Shown in pieces: positions 37,850 to 50,824 of a stretch of DNA of 64,000 nucleotides. Made by a program: the position numbers and the translations under genes. The DNA lies in NCBI GenBank assembly GCA_958299035.1, contig CATQJL010000305.1, forward strand, positions 66,235,618 through 66,299,617. The letters run 5' to 3'. This stretch comes from Cylicocyclus nassatus (taxonomy: Eukaryota; Nematoda; Chromadorea; Rhabditida; Strongylidae). Under the pieces are notes generated by a model. That model was given only the letters and a program-made list of their open reading frames with translations. It was not told where the DNA came from and did not search any database. Positions within the stretch are counted from its first letter, which is position 1. Every line of letters starts with the position of its first letter.

Positions 37850-39913
37850 TATGACTATAAGGGGAGATTAGGAGTTTGCTGCGAACGGGACCGAAGGTTA
37901 TTTGGATGGGAGGGGGGGGGGGCAAGAAATGAGGATGTAAAATAACACAAAATCAATGAGATACCTTAATTGCGTTTCTTCCTACTCAATGTATAAGTTG
38001 TATAGGTCGAATACCTATATTAGACTAAACAGAAAATTTGCTCGGACCATTTTTAAAAATTCGTGGCTTACTTCTTTACCGACTTGCATATATCTACTTT
38101 AATTTGCAAAAAAAATCGTTCTTCTCTACGGTACTAATTTGCGGTTCCCTATCGAGCATAGATTGCAAATATAGAAGCCGTGGAAGATCTCTGCGATACT
38201 TTTGTGAAAAGTATGATTTTCTTTTTTCAACTGAAAATAAAGATGTGCAAATTACTTGAGAAAGAAGCAAGTTAGGAAATGTTGAAAATCCTGCCAACGA
38301 ACTTTCGGCTCAACTTATAACCATAAACTCATGCAGCTGTTTAGATTCAAATTATTTTCAGCTTTACATGCTTATTACACGCGCGCTATTTCACGGCTTC
38401 TATAAGCAAAAACTGTTAACTTCGGGAATTCCCCACGTTTTCTTCCTTCTTTTAGCTTAATCATATTTAATTTTAGTAGACAGTTGAGCAATTTCTTCCG
38501 CTGGAAAGAGTTCTAGAGGCTTTATTAGCAGGGAGCCGTGAGCTGCCGCCAAATTGTGCAAACGCACATATTTAGGTGCAAAAGACTCTCCGTTACCTCA
38601 CAACTACTCTAACTGGAGGTCAACAAAACAATTTTCTTACACAAGCGTCATAGGAAAAAATGTCAAATTATTTTTTATAGAGGAAAGGAGTTAAGTAAGA
38701 AGTCCAAAACTGTCGAGAGTAATATCCTATGAGATCGAAAATTTACACAACGAAGCAAAAACAGAAATACTTCTCGGAAATTGCCTTTCTGAGCTGGCTG
38801 AACTGAACTCTGCAGTCGAAATGCGTCACATGCGAACAGATATTTCCCCAAAAAATAAACATCATAATCGCGACTACTCAGTACCGCACAAAAAAATCGT
38901 TCCAAAGTTTACTCAGACAACTGAATGTGAAATGTAATCGTTTGGATATGAACACTTCTGGGCAATGTCAGCGGAACCCATATAGTGCAATATGGCCTAT
39001 TTTTGAGAAAAATTGTTTGACGAACAGAAAACATTGAGAAAAGTTGTTCTCGGCAACTTTTGAGTTCTAGGTCATTGTTCACCAAAATTTACAAATCGAT
39101 TCACCGGTTTTCGGACGTCCATAAATGATTTGAAACCTGTAAAGGCAGTTGATCTACAAATCAAATGAAAAAAACGTTTTCTTGGTCGCGTTGAAAAGCA
39201 CAAAAGATCGTAAAAAGTTACGGTGAAAACAAATAGCAACGTTAGCAGATGAAGAAGTCTTTGCTTTTGGATGCATATAAAAATCAGTGACAGAGATAAC
39301 TCAAAGTTGTTCAATTTGTGTCCGACAAATGGTTTCCTCAAGCATTTGTAAGCCTGAAGTACAGATATGGGTATATGGGTGGGGGGGGGGGGAGGGAGTG
39401 CGAGAAGGAAGTGGAGGACGGCAGACTACTGGGGCGTGGCTATAGGCGGCGCTAGAAAAATTCTCTCGTGATTGGTCAAGAGCCTTTTTCTGTGAATGGT
39501 TCGTACCTTTGTACGAGTGCTCGACTCCACTTAATTGAAGTCTGATGAATGACCACTAAATGTGAGCCATGGAATGAAGAGAAAAAGTGATTGATAGGAA
39601 GTTTTTTCCGAAAAGTTACAGCTGATTGATAGTATGTTTTTCCTTAGACGTTGCAATAAGTCTGAAATCTTTCAGACTATACTGTCTAGACCAGAATAAT
39701 CAATCTTTCGTATCATGGGTTACATAATATATACATAGGTGGCACAATCAAGTTCAAAAAAAGGAAAATCAAGTGGCTTGAAATGGATGCTAATTCTGTC
39801 CAAAATATCTGCTGAGGTCAATATAAGCGAAGAATCACTTTTCAAGGCATAAATGAGTAGAATGAGATAGTGGAAATAGTTATGCAAAAAATTAATAAAT
39901 ACTCTTTGGTTTA
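37850..39913. other. No recognised gene
   Basis: G11 at 37912-37922 and G12 at 39381-39392. GGGGCGTGGC at about 39434 recurs as GCCACGCCCC at about 40971, possibly ends of one larger element. Confidence 0.45.
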
Positions 39914-40040
39914 ACAAGTGGCGGCTTGGAGGCGGGGCTTCATGACCTAATTAAGGCTAGAAAATAATCAGAGAGCGCGTTTGCAAGGGAGACGCAGAAT
40001 GCGTCGCGGATGCGAGCGGCCGCCTTCCACCTGCCAATCT
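39914..40040. mobile_element. MITE copy 1 of the GACCTAATTAAGGCTAG family
   Basis: GTGGCGGCTTGGAGGCGGGG at the left end and CCGCCTTCCACCTGCC at the right are imperfect terminal inverted repeats. The interior shares GACCTAATTAAGGCTAG, then AGACGC...GCGTCGCGG...GCGAGCGGCC, with the copy at 63.2 kb. Confidence 0.7.
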
Positions 40041-41485
40041 TATTGAAAATCTTATTCAAAGAGTAATTTACTTGAATTTGAAGGACGAACCTGACGGTCA
40101 TAGTGAATCTAGGAGGAGGAGTTGGAGTTAAAACAGAGCTATAGGGGCGTTGGATTTGAAGACATCTCCAAATGTAGATATAGCTGACCAAGCTCACTCT
40201 TATGGCGAAAAGAAGTATCTTAGTTCGCAGAGCGTCATATGTACTTCCAAAGTCTGCTCCTCATTTTTCAAACTTCCCTAATCATTTTCCTATCCTAATC
40301 TCCGATAATTGTAAACTAAGCCAAAAATCAAGTTCAACTCTACCATAAAATTTACCACTTTACCTGAGCCTATGGACGACTTTTTTACCTTTACCTACAC
40401 CTTACCATTACTATAGGCCTTTTTCACCCGCCCGCAAAAAAGTTTTCTGCTCTCTTCAAACTCTGCAAACAACGCTATGGAAACGAATGCGCCACGGTGA
40501 CAGTATTGACTAAGACTAACCGATAGCACTATCGTTGAGCAAAACTCTAAAGATAAGGCTTTGCCGGAAAGGAGGGAATTGGGAAAACTACAGAGATAAG
40601 ACTTTCAAAGCCCGGGAGATACGCACTACGATGGAATGTACGCGCTCTCTGACCACTTAAAGAAGAGCTCTTTTTTCCTTTATTGACATGACCTACATAC
40701 TTAGTCGGGCATATTTACAAACTTCACTATGCCTTTTTTGATGAGTTTATTTTACCTCAAGACCTAATAAAGTTGACTGGATAGCAGGTCCAAGAACAAC
40801 CCTGCAAAACCGCGCTAAAACTAGAGAAAAGCCCGATTACATGCGGAAAGTTACTCAAACAAGTTGTTATCCGAAATGAGGATGAAGACCGGGTCAAGGA
40901 CATTCTTGGTGAAATTTGAAGAAGACGAAGAAGGGGCTAAGAAATGAGAGCTGATGGGCGTGAAGAATAAGCCACGCCCCCAATGGCGGAACGTTCAAGA
41001 GCTGTTGAGTCACAATGTACATTCATTGGCGATGGTGAAGAAATAGGCCAATGTACGATCCCCAGCTGCCTAGTAATTTTCAAACAAAATATCTTGCGAC
41101 TCTTTGATGGAGGAAAAAAACCGACGACAAAAAATTTTTTTCGTACTTTCTGGAAAACACTTTTGCATTTTTCTAATATATACGGAACGCCTTTGGCGTA
41201 TTGAGTGAAATGAAAGTACAGAAATTCAAAACTAAGGTTTTTTAATTAGCTGAGAGAGAAGCCCTATGAAGGCGACGATGTAGGCAAGAATACAAACAAC
41301 TTTAATTCTCTTTTTTCATACAAATAAACAGTTTCTGAGGCCCCGTACCTTACGAATCACAGGCTAGTAGAGCTGCAAAAAATATACATTTTTCACATAC
41401 TACATTTCTGATTACAAACAACGTATTCCCTTGGGTTTCTATTCTAAGCCTCATATTCAATTTTTGCAGGTCATGTTCATAGCTT

Positions 41486-41751
41486 AAAGGCAGTGTTCAG
41501 GTAGATCTGGACCTATGGGATTTTACGTGGAAAGTAATTTTCGGGCCCTAACTAGGGCACTGCCTAAACGGCAGCACAGGTGACTCACTAATGGCTGAGA
41601 TATACGCCTCCAAACTGAACGCCAGGATCGTATTCGCATGGATTCGTGGCAGTTTCGCACGAAAACCGTCGCGCCATGAATCCATGCGACTACGATTCTG
41701 AGGTCCAGTTTCGAGGGACCATGTGTCCAGACTTGCCTAAACGCTGCCTTT
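41486..41751. mobile_element. MITE with AAAGGCAG ends, 266 bp
   Basis: Left end AAAGGCAGTGTTCAGG and right end CCTAAACGCTGCCTTT form a 26-bp terminal inverted repeat with several mismatches. Inside, TCGCATGGATTC and GAATCCATGCGA form a second inverted repeat, and CTGCCTAAACGGCAG near 41565 is palindromic. It shares the terminal GGCAGTG with the 36.1-kb element. Confidence 0.7.
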
Positions 41752-43362
41752 GAATTTGTTTTTGAAAATCAACAGTCCAAACCTTTCTACATATCATAGA
41801 ATCAGATTTGTTTCGCGAATTAGAAGAGAAATCCAGCAATCGTTTTTTCCAGGTTTGCGGGTACCATCTGGATCCAGGATTTGACGAGTAATGTGCATAG
41901 TATGTGCATTTGCACGTACTAGGTTATGATAAATATTCGAAATTATCTCAGAAGAAAATCATTTTCCGCAATGTGTACACTATGTGTCCTGATTGCAAAA
42001 CTTCACAGCAGTCCTTTTCTTATAAACTAAATAAAAGTTTCCACGAAGTTTCTTGTGCACGTGAGAGAGAAAATTTTCGAAACCATGCTCGAAAGAACAT
42101 AGGAACGCGCTTTTGAAGATTGATTGCGAGCAACAATCCCATTTTTTGCCCCCTTGCTCAAAGTGCACTTTTCTTTTGTTCAGGCATAACATAGTATCAT
42201 TTGATTGATTGAAGCACTTCAAATGAAGCATTACTTATTCTTCTTCCATATGTAATATCGAAAAAAAGAAGGGCTAGACAACAAAAAAGGTCTCGAGGGA
42301 TGTGTATCAGAATTATTGGCGAATAAACTGAAAAACAGAAATTGAGAACGATGCAAACGATGCCAGGATCAGTTCAAAATTGAGGAAAAGGCAGATCGTG
42401 AAGATTCTATAAAGTATTTCAAAGTCATTTACTGTCTGTTGATTATTTATTTTACTCTTATTTGTTTGTTTTTTCTTAAATCTTCAAATGTATTGCGAGA
42501 CCCAAATTTTTTCGAAATCATCTATTGAATGAGGACGATTGAAGCCAAGTTTATAGCAATGAAAAAGAAACGAAATGATGTCACGAGACAGAAAACTGAT
42601 CCTGCTATGCTAGCAAAAAGTTTGATACAAGAACAATTTTTGGGAGAAGGGAAAAGGTAAAACTTTGTGAAGAATTCTGAGACTTCGGTTTACCTATTCA
42701 TGAGCATTTGGAACAGAACCGCGCGTTTGCTCTGCCCTGCTCCAATAGCGAAATGAAACGCATGATCCTAACCGTTACCGTAACCCTATTTTCCCGCGAA
42801 AAAGATAGGCGGAGACTTTTGAAGTTGGTCGATCATGTTGAATATCTGTTCATATTTTATCACAATAAAACATTTTATAAGATAAGTTGTTGTCAACTGA
42901 ATATGAGAAACGACGTAATGATAGGAAGCCAAAAGGAGTACTGACGATGCGCGGCCAGTTTCGGATGAATGAACACTTGAAGATCTAACGGAGTACGATG
43001 TACATAAAGATTCTGTTGCGCGGGACGAGACAAGCTTGTTCTGTGTATTTACATCTTCCGTTTTATGTTCTATACTGGTAGATTCTAGTCAGCTAGACTA
43101 GTCTGGAACGTTACACGAGTTTCTTAAGTACACTTACAACCGGTGCTACAGTATCGAAGAAGACCTCGGCAGAGATTTGATCAAGCGTACATGTATAGAA
43201 AGGTAGCAAGCCCTGTATGAACATGAGCTCACTAGAGGAAAAAACTATGGGAGTAGTAAAAACAACCAGATAGTTGCTTTCATAGGAAAAAAACGTTTAA
43301 AAAATTTTGTTTCGTATTTACAACACCTTACTCTGCGTTCTTACCCTGTGCTAGATAACTCC

Positions 43363-43480
43363 GCGCTGTGCCAGCGCCGTGCCTAAACGAGTGAAAGCAC
43401 CCGTTTGGTCACTCGGACTCTGCCGGCACAGTTCCGGCGCGGCTCTGACACGACAGTGGAACAATGCTGGCACGAGCACA
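43363..43480. repeat. GC-rich palindromic segment (GTGCCAGC type)
   Basis: GCTGTGCCAGCGCCG and the reverse-oriented GGCACAGTTCCGGCGCGG flank a hairpin CGAGTGA (43388-43394) / TCACTCG (43409-43415), with GCTGGCAC near the right end. Probably a small non-autonomous element related to 34.9 kb. Confidence 0.5.
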
Positions 43481-43999
43481 TTCTGAGTGCAGCTTTAGTC
43501 ATCATCTCAAGGATGGTTATATTACCAATTTTTTGGAAGAGTTTTACGAGATTACGCTGACAATAATGTATGGCTCTAGAATTCCTAATGAGTATTGCTA
43601 TGGTTTTTTGATAAACTGCGTTTCTTTCTTGAATATGTATAGCTTATTATACTTATAAACTTTTGAAATTTGACATTTTATTTCTATATTGCAAACTTAA
43701 TTATGTACGCGTATCTTCCTTGCTAATTAGAACAGGTGCAAAAATGAGGAAGCCCATTGGTTGTCCACAACACCATTCTTTGTGGGGAGAACCTTGTTCG
43801 AGATCAAATATAAGGGTATCGTGTGTCGAACTTGCTTGAGACCGGAAAATAATCAAAAAACAGAATTCTACTGCAGGAGTGGGAAGGTGGGAGGATGAGG
43901 CAGTATGTTTGACACTATCACGGAAGAGAAAGCCTGACGATGAAGTTTTTCACTCGAATAGCTTTGAATCGTGAGAACGGGCTTACACTTTGAAGTATT

Positions 44000-46900
44000 T
44001 CTATGTTTGCTCTTTCACAAAAAAATGCGAACCAACATCGAAGAAGCTGATTGGCGCGTCAGGTGTAAAAAGCACAAAAACACAATGAAGAGTTCATCAA
44101 AAGTGCAAATTCATATGTTTGCCTCAGTATTGGATTTCTTTTTGCTTTTAGTGCTTCTTCGAATTGCTTACGTATGAAATTTGATATTCAAGGAAGCGAT
44201 GCTGGATAGCTGCGAGGACTGGATTGAAGCTGGTAAAGGAAGGAAGTTGGAACTTGATATGGAGCAAAATATGATGGAAAGACGAGATGTGAAAGTGTCT
44301 AGACGCATAAGTAATAAAATGCAGTTAATCTTCTCATTTCAGTTGGCAAATACCATAAAAGTATATAGGAGGAGAGAAAGAAGGGAAGAAACTTGAGATG
44401 CGGTGGGAGAGTGGGAAAAGATATGGAAAAGTCAATTTTCTTTTTCCATCTAAACAGGTATAAAATTTGTGGCCTACTTAGCATTGCTTTGCAAGGTGAA
44501 GCCTTGTTTGCCAAAGCTTCAGGACAAAAAGAAAATCTTACTAGGACAATACCGAGATTACAAAGCAAAGGTATAACAAGTACAGAAAATTACAAAAATT
44601 GGAAAATTTGGAAAAGCAGGAAACCCAGGTTGAGTAAATGGAAAAAGAGCTGTCAAGCTTCACTTACGCACATCCAAAACTTCCTCATATCAGTGTATGA
44701 TAGAAAATACTGTAGTATTTTTCGTTTTGATATTGGTGTTTGTATTTTCAGGTCAAAAAGTCTCTAAGAATTAAAACAAACACCCACTGGTAATCTAAAA
44801 CAAAAACAAGACGGAGCCTACCAGTTACATAGAATTTTAAACGGTATGCGATACTTACTAATGCAGAATCCGCAAACTGACCACTAACCCTACCCTCACT
44901 CTCTCTTACCCTCCTAAACTCCATGTGTTCTGCGACAAATTGCTACTAGACATTCATCTAATCAAGCCACTGCTTTACCATACATATTTGCCACCATTAG
45001 TCCACCAATGTTCAACAAAGGTCACCAACAAGTTTCTTCGTTTTTCTTGCAGCAAGGAAAGTCTCGAAACCACTTAGGCGTTGAGTGAACCTCTTAACGA
45101 AACGCATAACATTGAGATTTCGCTTTCGATACTTGCGGAAACGAGAAATGCGGTGAAAACGTGCGAATAGGAAGTGAAAGGGTGCATGTGGAAATGCGTT
45201 TTTGGTAAAAAGTCTATTACGGTAGGATATGCATGAAATGCGTTGCTGAGTGAGCCTGGGTATACTTCTTGCAAAAAAGAATTCATTGCACTATAGCCTT
45301 GATGTCAACTTTGTAGGGGTGAAAATTAGTCCCATGAATGCAAAATGTAGTGAGCGCAAACTGGTCCTCATTGCATACGTGCGAGATATGAAAACAATCA
45401 CAGAAATAAAACAACTTTCTTGAGTATTTAACTATAATAGAAAGGTTTTGAGATAAGATTACTCTGCTTTTTCTGGATATTTTTGAATCGAACTGTGCAA
45501 ATCGCTATCTTTTACGGTATGCTGCAAGAAGATGCGGTTTAGAATATCTTGAAGGATATCAAGAAAAATATTGCCCGTTAAAGTGAGGTCATTGCGATTG
45601 CAATAACATAAATCGAACGAGGAAAGAACTTGCAATGGCCTCAATAAACGACGCTTGGCATTGCTTTTTCGGGTTATTCATGGCAGAACATATTTATCTT
45701 TTGAATCCAGCGGAAAATGTGAATGGCCTCCTGGTGGGGCGCGTTTGGGAAATGAAGCCTTCGCAGTGTTGTTAAGGTATTCGGAAATAATGAAAGGTAA
45801 GAGCAACTGTTACTGCAAAACTTGAATACAAACAATGCCTTCCCACAAGAAGAGCGCACTTAAACGGCATACCAATATTGTACTTAATCTTCAAAGAGAG
45901 CACCAAAAGCTCAGTTTTCATACATTGAAATCGTGACTAGGTATAACCGTTGATAACGAACAGATAACGAATAATAAGTGACGGTCCGAAATTACTATTG
46001 GCTTGTGGTGAGAGGGGCGGGGCAGAATTTTTTTTTTCAACAAAAGGGCGTGACATTATCTACGACATGCAAGAAAATTCATTTACAAAGGAATCTTCCG
46101 AATCTGAATTCTTCCGATTTTCTAAACTGATTTAATTATTACCAGCAAAAAAAGTCGAGTTTCAAATTTATCTCACGTACCTTTCTTTCAACCCCCCTTC
46201 CCTTCCCCCTTCTTTGGTCCACCATCGTAGTGATCAATTACTGTAATAATCAAGATACTTTGCTGACAGGTTTTTTGCTACTTCATGATATACGGGTGCC
46301 TGAAATTTTTCAGAAAAGAACTCCGAATTTGTTCTTCTGTAAAGGCATTCGTCAATCTACCATGGAGTTGGCAGAGTTGCAAATTTCTCTGCAGCACTGA
46401 AATTTTAGATGTTTCTTTATAGCATTATGTTTCCAATCTATTCGCTTTCATAAATTTGGAAAAAGGTGTAAAGGAATACCTATAAATTTATATGCGAAAT
46501 TTTTGAGGCTTTAAAATATGTTATTCGCGATTGGCCTATGCAAAATCACTGTATTCTCTAGTCCAAAACCAAAATAGGAGATAAATTTGAGCATTCATGC
46601 AGGCAGTTTCATAAATGAATCAAACCTCTACCGAAGGTGTTGACGCCTATTGTTATATCTCCCATAGCAACCGTGACTTTCTTGGAAAAAGTGAATGAAG
46701 CAAAACATAGAATGCCATGTATTACATAAAATTAGGACTATTCGCTCAGAAGGTTACTTAAGTGCTGGTTATAAGCGCATTCACACATATCTTTTTGTGG
46801 TTATAATCGCTTGAAAATGCATAATGAAACTCCCACGTATAATAAGAGCTGCTAAGCAGGTAGAAACTGGTTTCTCTATCGCCAATCTTAATTGACTGAT

Positions 46901-49122
46901 GTGAAAGAGACCTCTTTTAGAGGTCCTTGCTGAAGCTGATTAGGTAGCGTTAGTTTTGCAAGAGTGAGACCAGTAAACAACAAATGAGCAGTGAAGCACG
47001 AAGATGGCAAAGAAAGGGGAAGCCGACAACAAGTAAAATGGGCGAACACAGCGCATAAGGGACATAATGACGGATATAAAAAGCTATTCGATTATCTAGT
47101 GACTGCCATAAGAGCTGCTCATGATAATGAGATGAAAGCTGCACGCGTATCTGCCATAAACATCATAAATTCGAATTTATTAGCTGATTATTAGAGGAAC
47201 AGCTGGTAGGGTTGGAAATGGGTACGATAATTTCACAGTGCAAAAAGAAGTGTGGTTGGATATTTTATATGATGAAAACGCTGATTCTCCCAAAACCTTT
47301 CGGCGAAGATTTTGCGTGTATTTTTTACCGTCAATATCTGATAGCTCGCCTAGGTTTTTCCTTCATGAATAAAGAAACTCGATGGAGGAATAAAGCAAGC
47401 CAGAATCTGTGTAACTGCACATATTCTCTCAACTCTTATACGACTATATCCTATCCAGTTCGGTGACAGTTCTTTATTGTCGCAATTCCGCAGGTGTTCG
47501 CAATCAATCAGGGTACGAACCGTAATTTCCAGGTTCAAAGGATGGCGCACCTGCGCAGCACTGGAATAAAAGTCGTAGTCATACAGTTTTATGGTGGTTG
47601 TTCAGAGGTACTGTTAGCCCTGATCCGGCTGGGAGAGGAATGCACAAAGGATTTTGTTTTCAGCGACGTTCTTTTTCTAAGAAAAAAGTGCTAGGTTGGC
47701 ACATAAGTTTTGTAACCACCTTCGTAACTTTTCTCTCTTTAGTTGTGATGCATTCACTTTTGGGCAGAATGTGGATTAGGCAGTGAGCTACAAACTTGCG
47801 CAAGTAATTTGCTTTTTGTTAGCAGAGCAGCAAAAATTCAAACATTTTTGAAAGTTGGTCAAATTCGAAATTCCAGGAGTCTAGAAAACAAAAATAGAGT
47901 CGCTCTCATCAAACATTGATCAAACGCATAAAGCCATGACTGTACACATCGTTAAAGACTGCTCTATCGACGATCTGTGTTCAGTTTCGACTTGCTATGT
48001 TTGATACAGACTGCGAAGGTTTTATTTTGGTTTCTCACCGAAGTTTTCATTTCGACTAGCTTTCGATAAATGTACAAATTTTCCCCACTTCGTTAGGAAA
48101 AATCAAACCCTTGCCCACAATCGTAGCTCACTATCTAATCTGTTACATTCATCTCGAAAATTAATGTGTCACAGTTGAAAAGAGGAAATCTACAAATTAG
48201 TAGAATTTATGTGCCACCTAATAAGCTTCGTATTTGTGAGAGATGATAAATGAGATTGTAAGTCCTCAACCATAATTCAATTCCCCCCCCCCTTCCAGAA
48301 AAAAATTGTGCAAATGACTTGTTTGTACTTGCTTGAGATGATATATAATACAATATTCTACAGAAAAAGCCGTGAAAATTTTTGTGAACCTACTGAAGCC
48401 ATGGCTCACGGTTAAATTTTTGGATCGGAGCTTTGCCAGTAAAACTGTGGAACCCCCGCCTCATCATAAAAAATACTAGACAGACTGGTAGGCGGTGCTT
48501 AGTTTATAGCTACTCGAAGTGTAACTAACCCTAAACAATAAGATAGCATGCCTTGGCAAACAGAGTAAGATGAAGTGGTGTGAAAACTACGCAGCAATTC
48601 TTTCCTTTCATTCTGGCATCGCCAAAATCATCATCGGCAGAACGGCAAAGCTTTTTCATATGTTTTAATCTAGACGTCTGCTAAATTGAACAATCTTCAT
48701 GCTTTATGTGATGATAGGAGAGAATTCGGCATTATAAATGAAAAACATAAATTTGCCACCAAATTGCCGCAAACGAACGCCAATCCTTTTGATTTTTACG
48801 ATATGTCGGTTGCACATCGAGTTTAATGCCAACTTGCACCCATAAATCCAGTTAAGAGGCATGCAATAAAGTAGCACTTGTCTCGAGTTGAGGTCGTATG
48901 GGGTGCAGCTAAGAAAACAATAATAGGGGCGATTGGGGAAGTTAGAGGTCCGAGGGAAAGGCGAATAGGATGAAGCAGGGACGAAACTGGGGTTAATGCT
49001 AGTTGGGCTCATGAGCTTGTTAAACATTCAGCAAAATTTTCACCGCATTCATCAAAAAAAGCAAGAAACATTGTGAGGATGAAAGTGGTAATTAATTACG
49101 AATTATTTCGGAATATACGGCG
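44000..49122. other. No recognised gene
   Basis: Short frames without motifs. A small perfect hairpin GACCTCT/AGAGGTC lies at 46909-46925 and C10 at 48283-48292. Nothing else supported. Confidence 0.5.
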
Positions 49123-49430
49123 CAAATCAATCGAATCTCTACTTTTCTACAATGAAATCTGATTGTGATAATAAAATCGATAATTGATTGATACATCGGA
49201 ATAGAGCAAAAACCAATCGAACTCTATTTTCCTGCAAATGACTGTGAGGGTAAAATCAACAACTGGTTGCCATGAAATGTGTACATCGCAATATAGCAAA
49301 AAAGCAGTCAAACCTTTACTTCCCCACAAAAGAGGTTATTGTACGGTTAAAATGGATAATTGATTACATGAAACACCAAAATATAAGATGAAAATCGATC
49401 GAATTTCTACTTTCTTGCAAGAGTAGAGAG
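49123..49430. repeat. Minisatellite, ~84-92 bp unit, about 3.5 copies
   Basis: Units start near 49123, 49207, 49297 and 49389. Each carries CAAxxCxATCGAA-like, CTACTTTTCT-like, GTAAAATxGATAATTGATT-like and CATCGxAATATAG-like blocks in the same order. Copies are diverged, so the array is old. The minus-strand frame at 49147-49329 is a product of the repeat. Confidence 0.75.
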
Positions 49431-50392
49431 TTTACCGCAGCAGAGTAAGTTATGCCGCCACACCTCCTGAACAAACAGCTTTTGATGTACGAGAAGCCCG
49501 GTGACAGGTCGCGGTGGGTGTGATCCGCAAAAGCAGAAAAATAAGCAGATCAAGTTACGAAAAAACTTACGCACCTACACAAACACACCTATTTCCAGGA
49601 GCTGTGAGCATATGATCCGGGAGTATTATTCGATACAAGCGAATTTTGAAAGAAAAACAAAGTTAAGCGTTTCTGAAAAAGTAGCTTTTCAATGGATTGG
49701 GAAAGTTATGATGATTTTCTTATAACTTCATGTAACGCTCAATATCATTCAAAATTGATAATCAAATGTTTACGTAGCTTTATTTGACGATCAACAAAGA
49801 AGATGCCCAAAAATTAGAATGCAAATTAGAAGACTAAGAAAATACTAACCATTTGCAGGTGATACATACCTTGAAATAAGAGAATATTTGGATTTTGTGA
49901 ACAACAAAAACTTCTTACCAAACGAACGAAGAACCCGTTAACTCCAAGAAATTCGAACGGGGAACACACTGGGACTCAGCGGAAATTGAGAATGAGATTG
50001 CATTCAGTTTACATTTTCTTTTCTTTTCGCAGGGGTCAAAGAAGAGAAGAGTATGAAATGAGACAGATGCTGCTGAGAAAATTGCTTGAAAGCTGCTGGC
50101 AGAAAACGCGAGGAATAAATTAGAGAAGGCAGAAAGGGGAGAAAATTGTTTTTTCTCGGATATAAGATAGAACCATGTTCTTTATTAAATTTGTGTTACG
50201 CATGAGATTGTACTGGTCTAAATATATAGTACTTTCCTTTATCAGAGATTGAAGCGTTATTAGGAGGATTTCGTGAAATTTGTTGACACAAAAATGCAAA
50301 GAAACCAGAGAAAGCAGAATTTGAAGATTGTTATTTTGCCCTACCAAAAAGTACATTTTATTTGTTCAGTCCTAGAAGCAGCAAGAGAGACA

Positions 50393-50755
50393 ATGAAAAG
50401 CAGCTCGGTAAGGATCGTTTTACGCCTTCGTTCGCCGAGAACAAAGAGTGGACAAATATGGCCAAACATCCGACGATCAGAGCTGCCTGTTGAAACCTCT
50501 GCAAACATGGATCTAGCGGAGAAAGCTGGCTCTAAACGAAACGAGTCCAAGCCAATCTACAAGGAAAATGAGAGCGATGTACTGGCAAAATCACTGGCAT
50601 CAAAAAACTCAGCAGCAATGAACGATCATCGGTCGTTCAACCGTAAGTTGGCGATAATTCGATGCATTCACAGCGTGCAAATGGCACATTTCGCCCACGA
50701 CATTGAGCAAAGCATCGTCACGCGTGAGTTAGCGGCGAACATACTTAGTGAATAA
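50393..50755 (+). CDS. Unrecognised open frame, 120 codons, just upstream of the LINE
   Basis: An ATG frame (MKSSSVRIVLRLRSPRTK at the start, RELAANILSE at the end), open upstream to 50273. It is basic at the N-terminus and mixed after that. It shows none of the endonuclease motifs expected of the LINE's missing N-terminal domain, so it is probably not part of that element. It could be an orphan exon or chance. Confidence 0.2.
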   Translation: MKSSSVRIVLRLRSPRTKSGQIWPNIRRSELPVETSANMDLAEKAGSKRNESKPIYKENESDVLAKSLASKNSAAMNDHRSFNRKLAIIRCIHSVQMAHFAHDIEQSIVTRELAANILSE

Positions 50756-50824
50756 ATTGGTAAAGTTAAAGCAGGAAGTTAGAAATTTCAGAAGCGTGTG
50801 ACTTAAAGGAAATCACTTCTTTAA

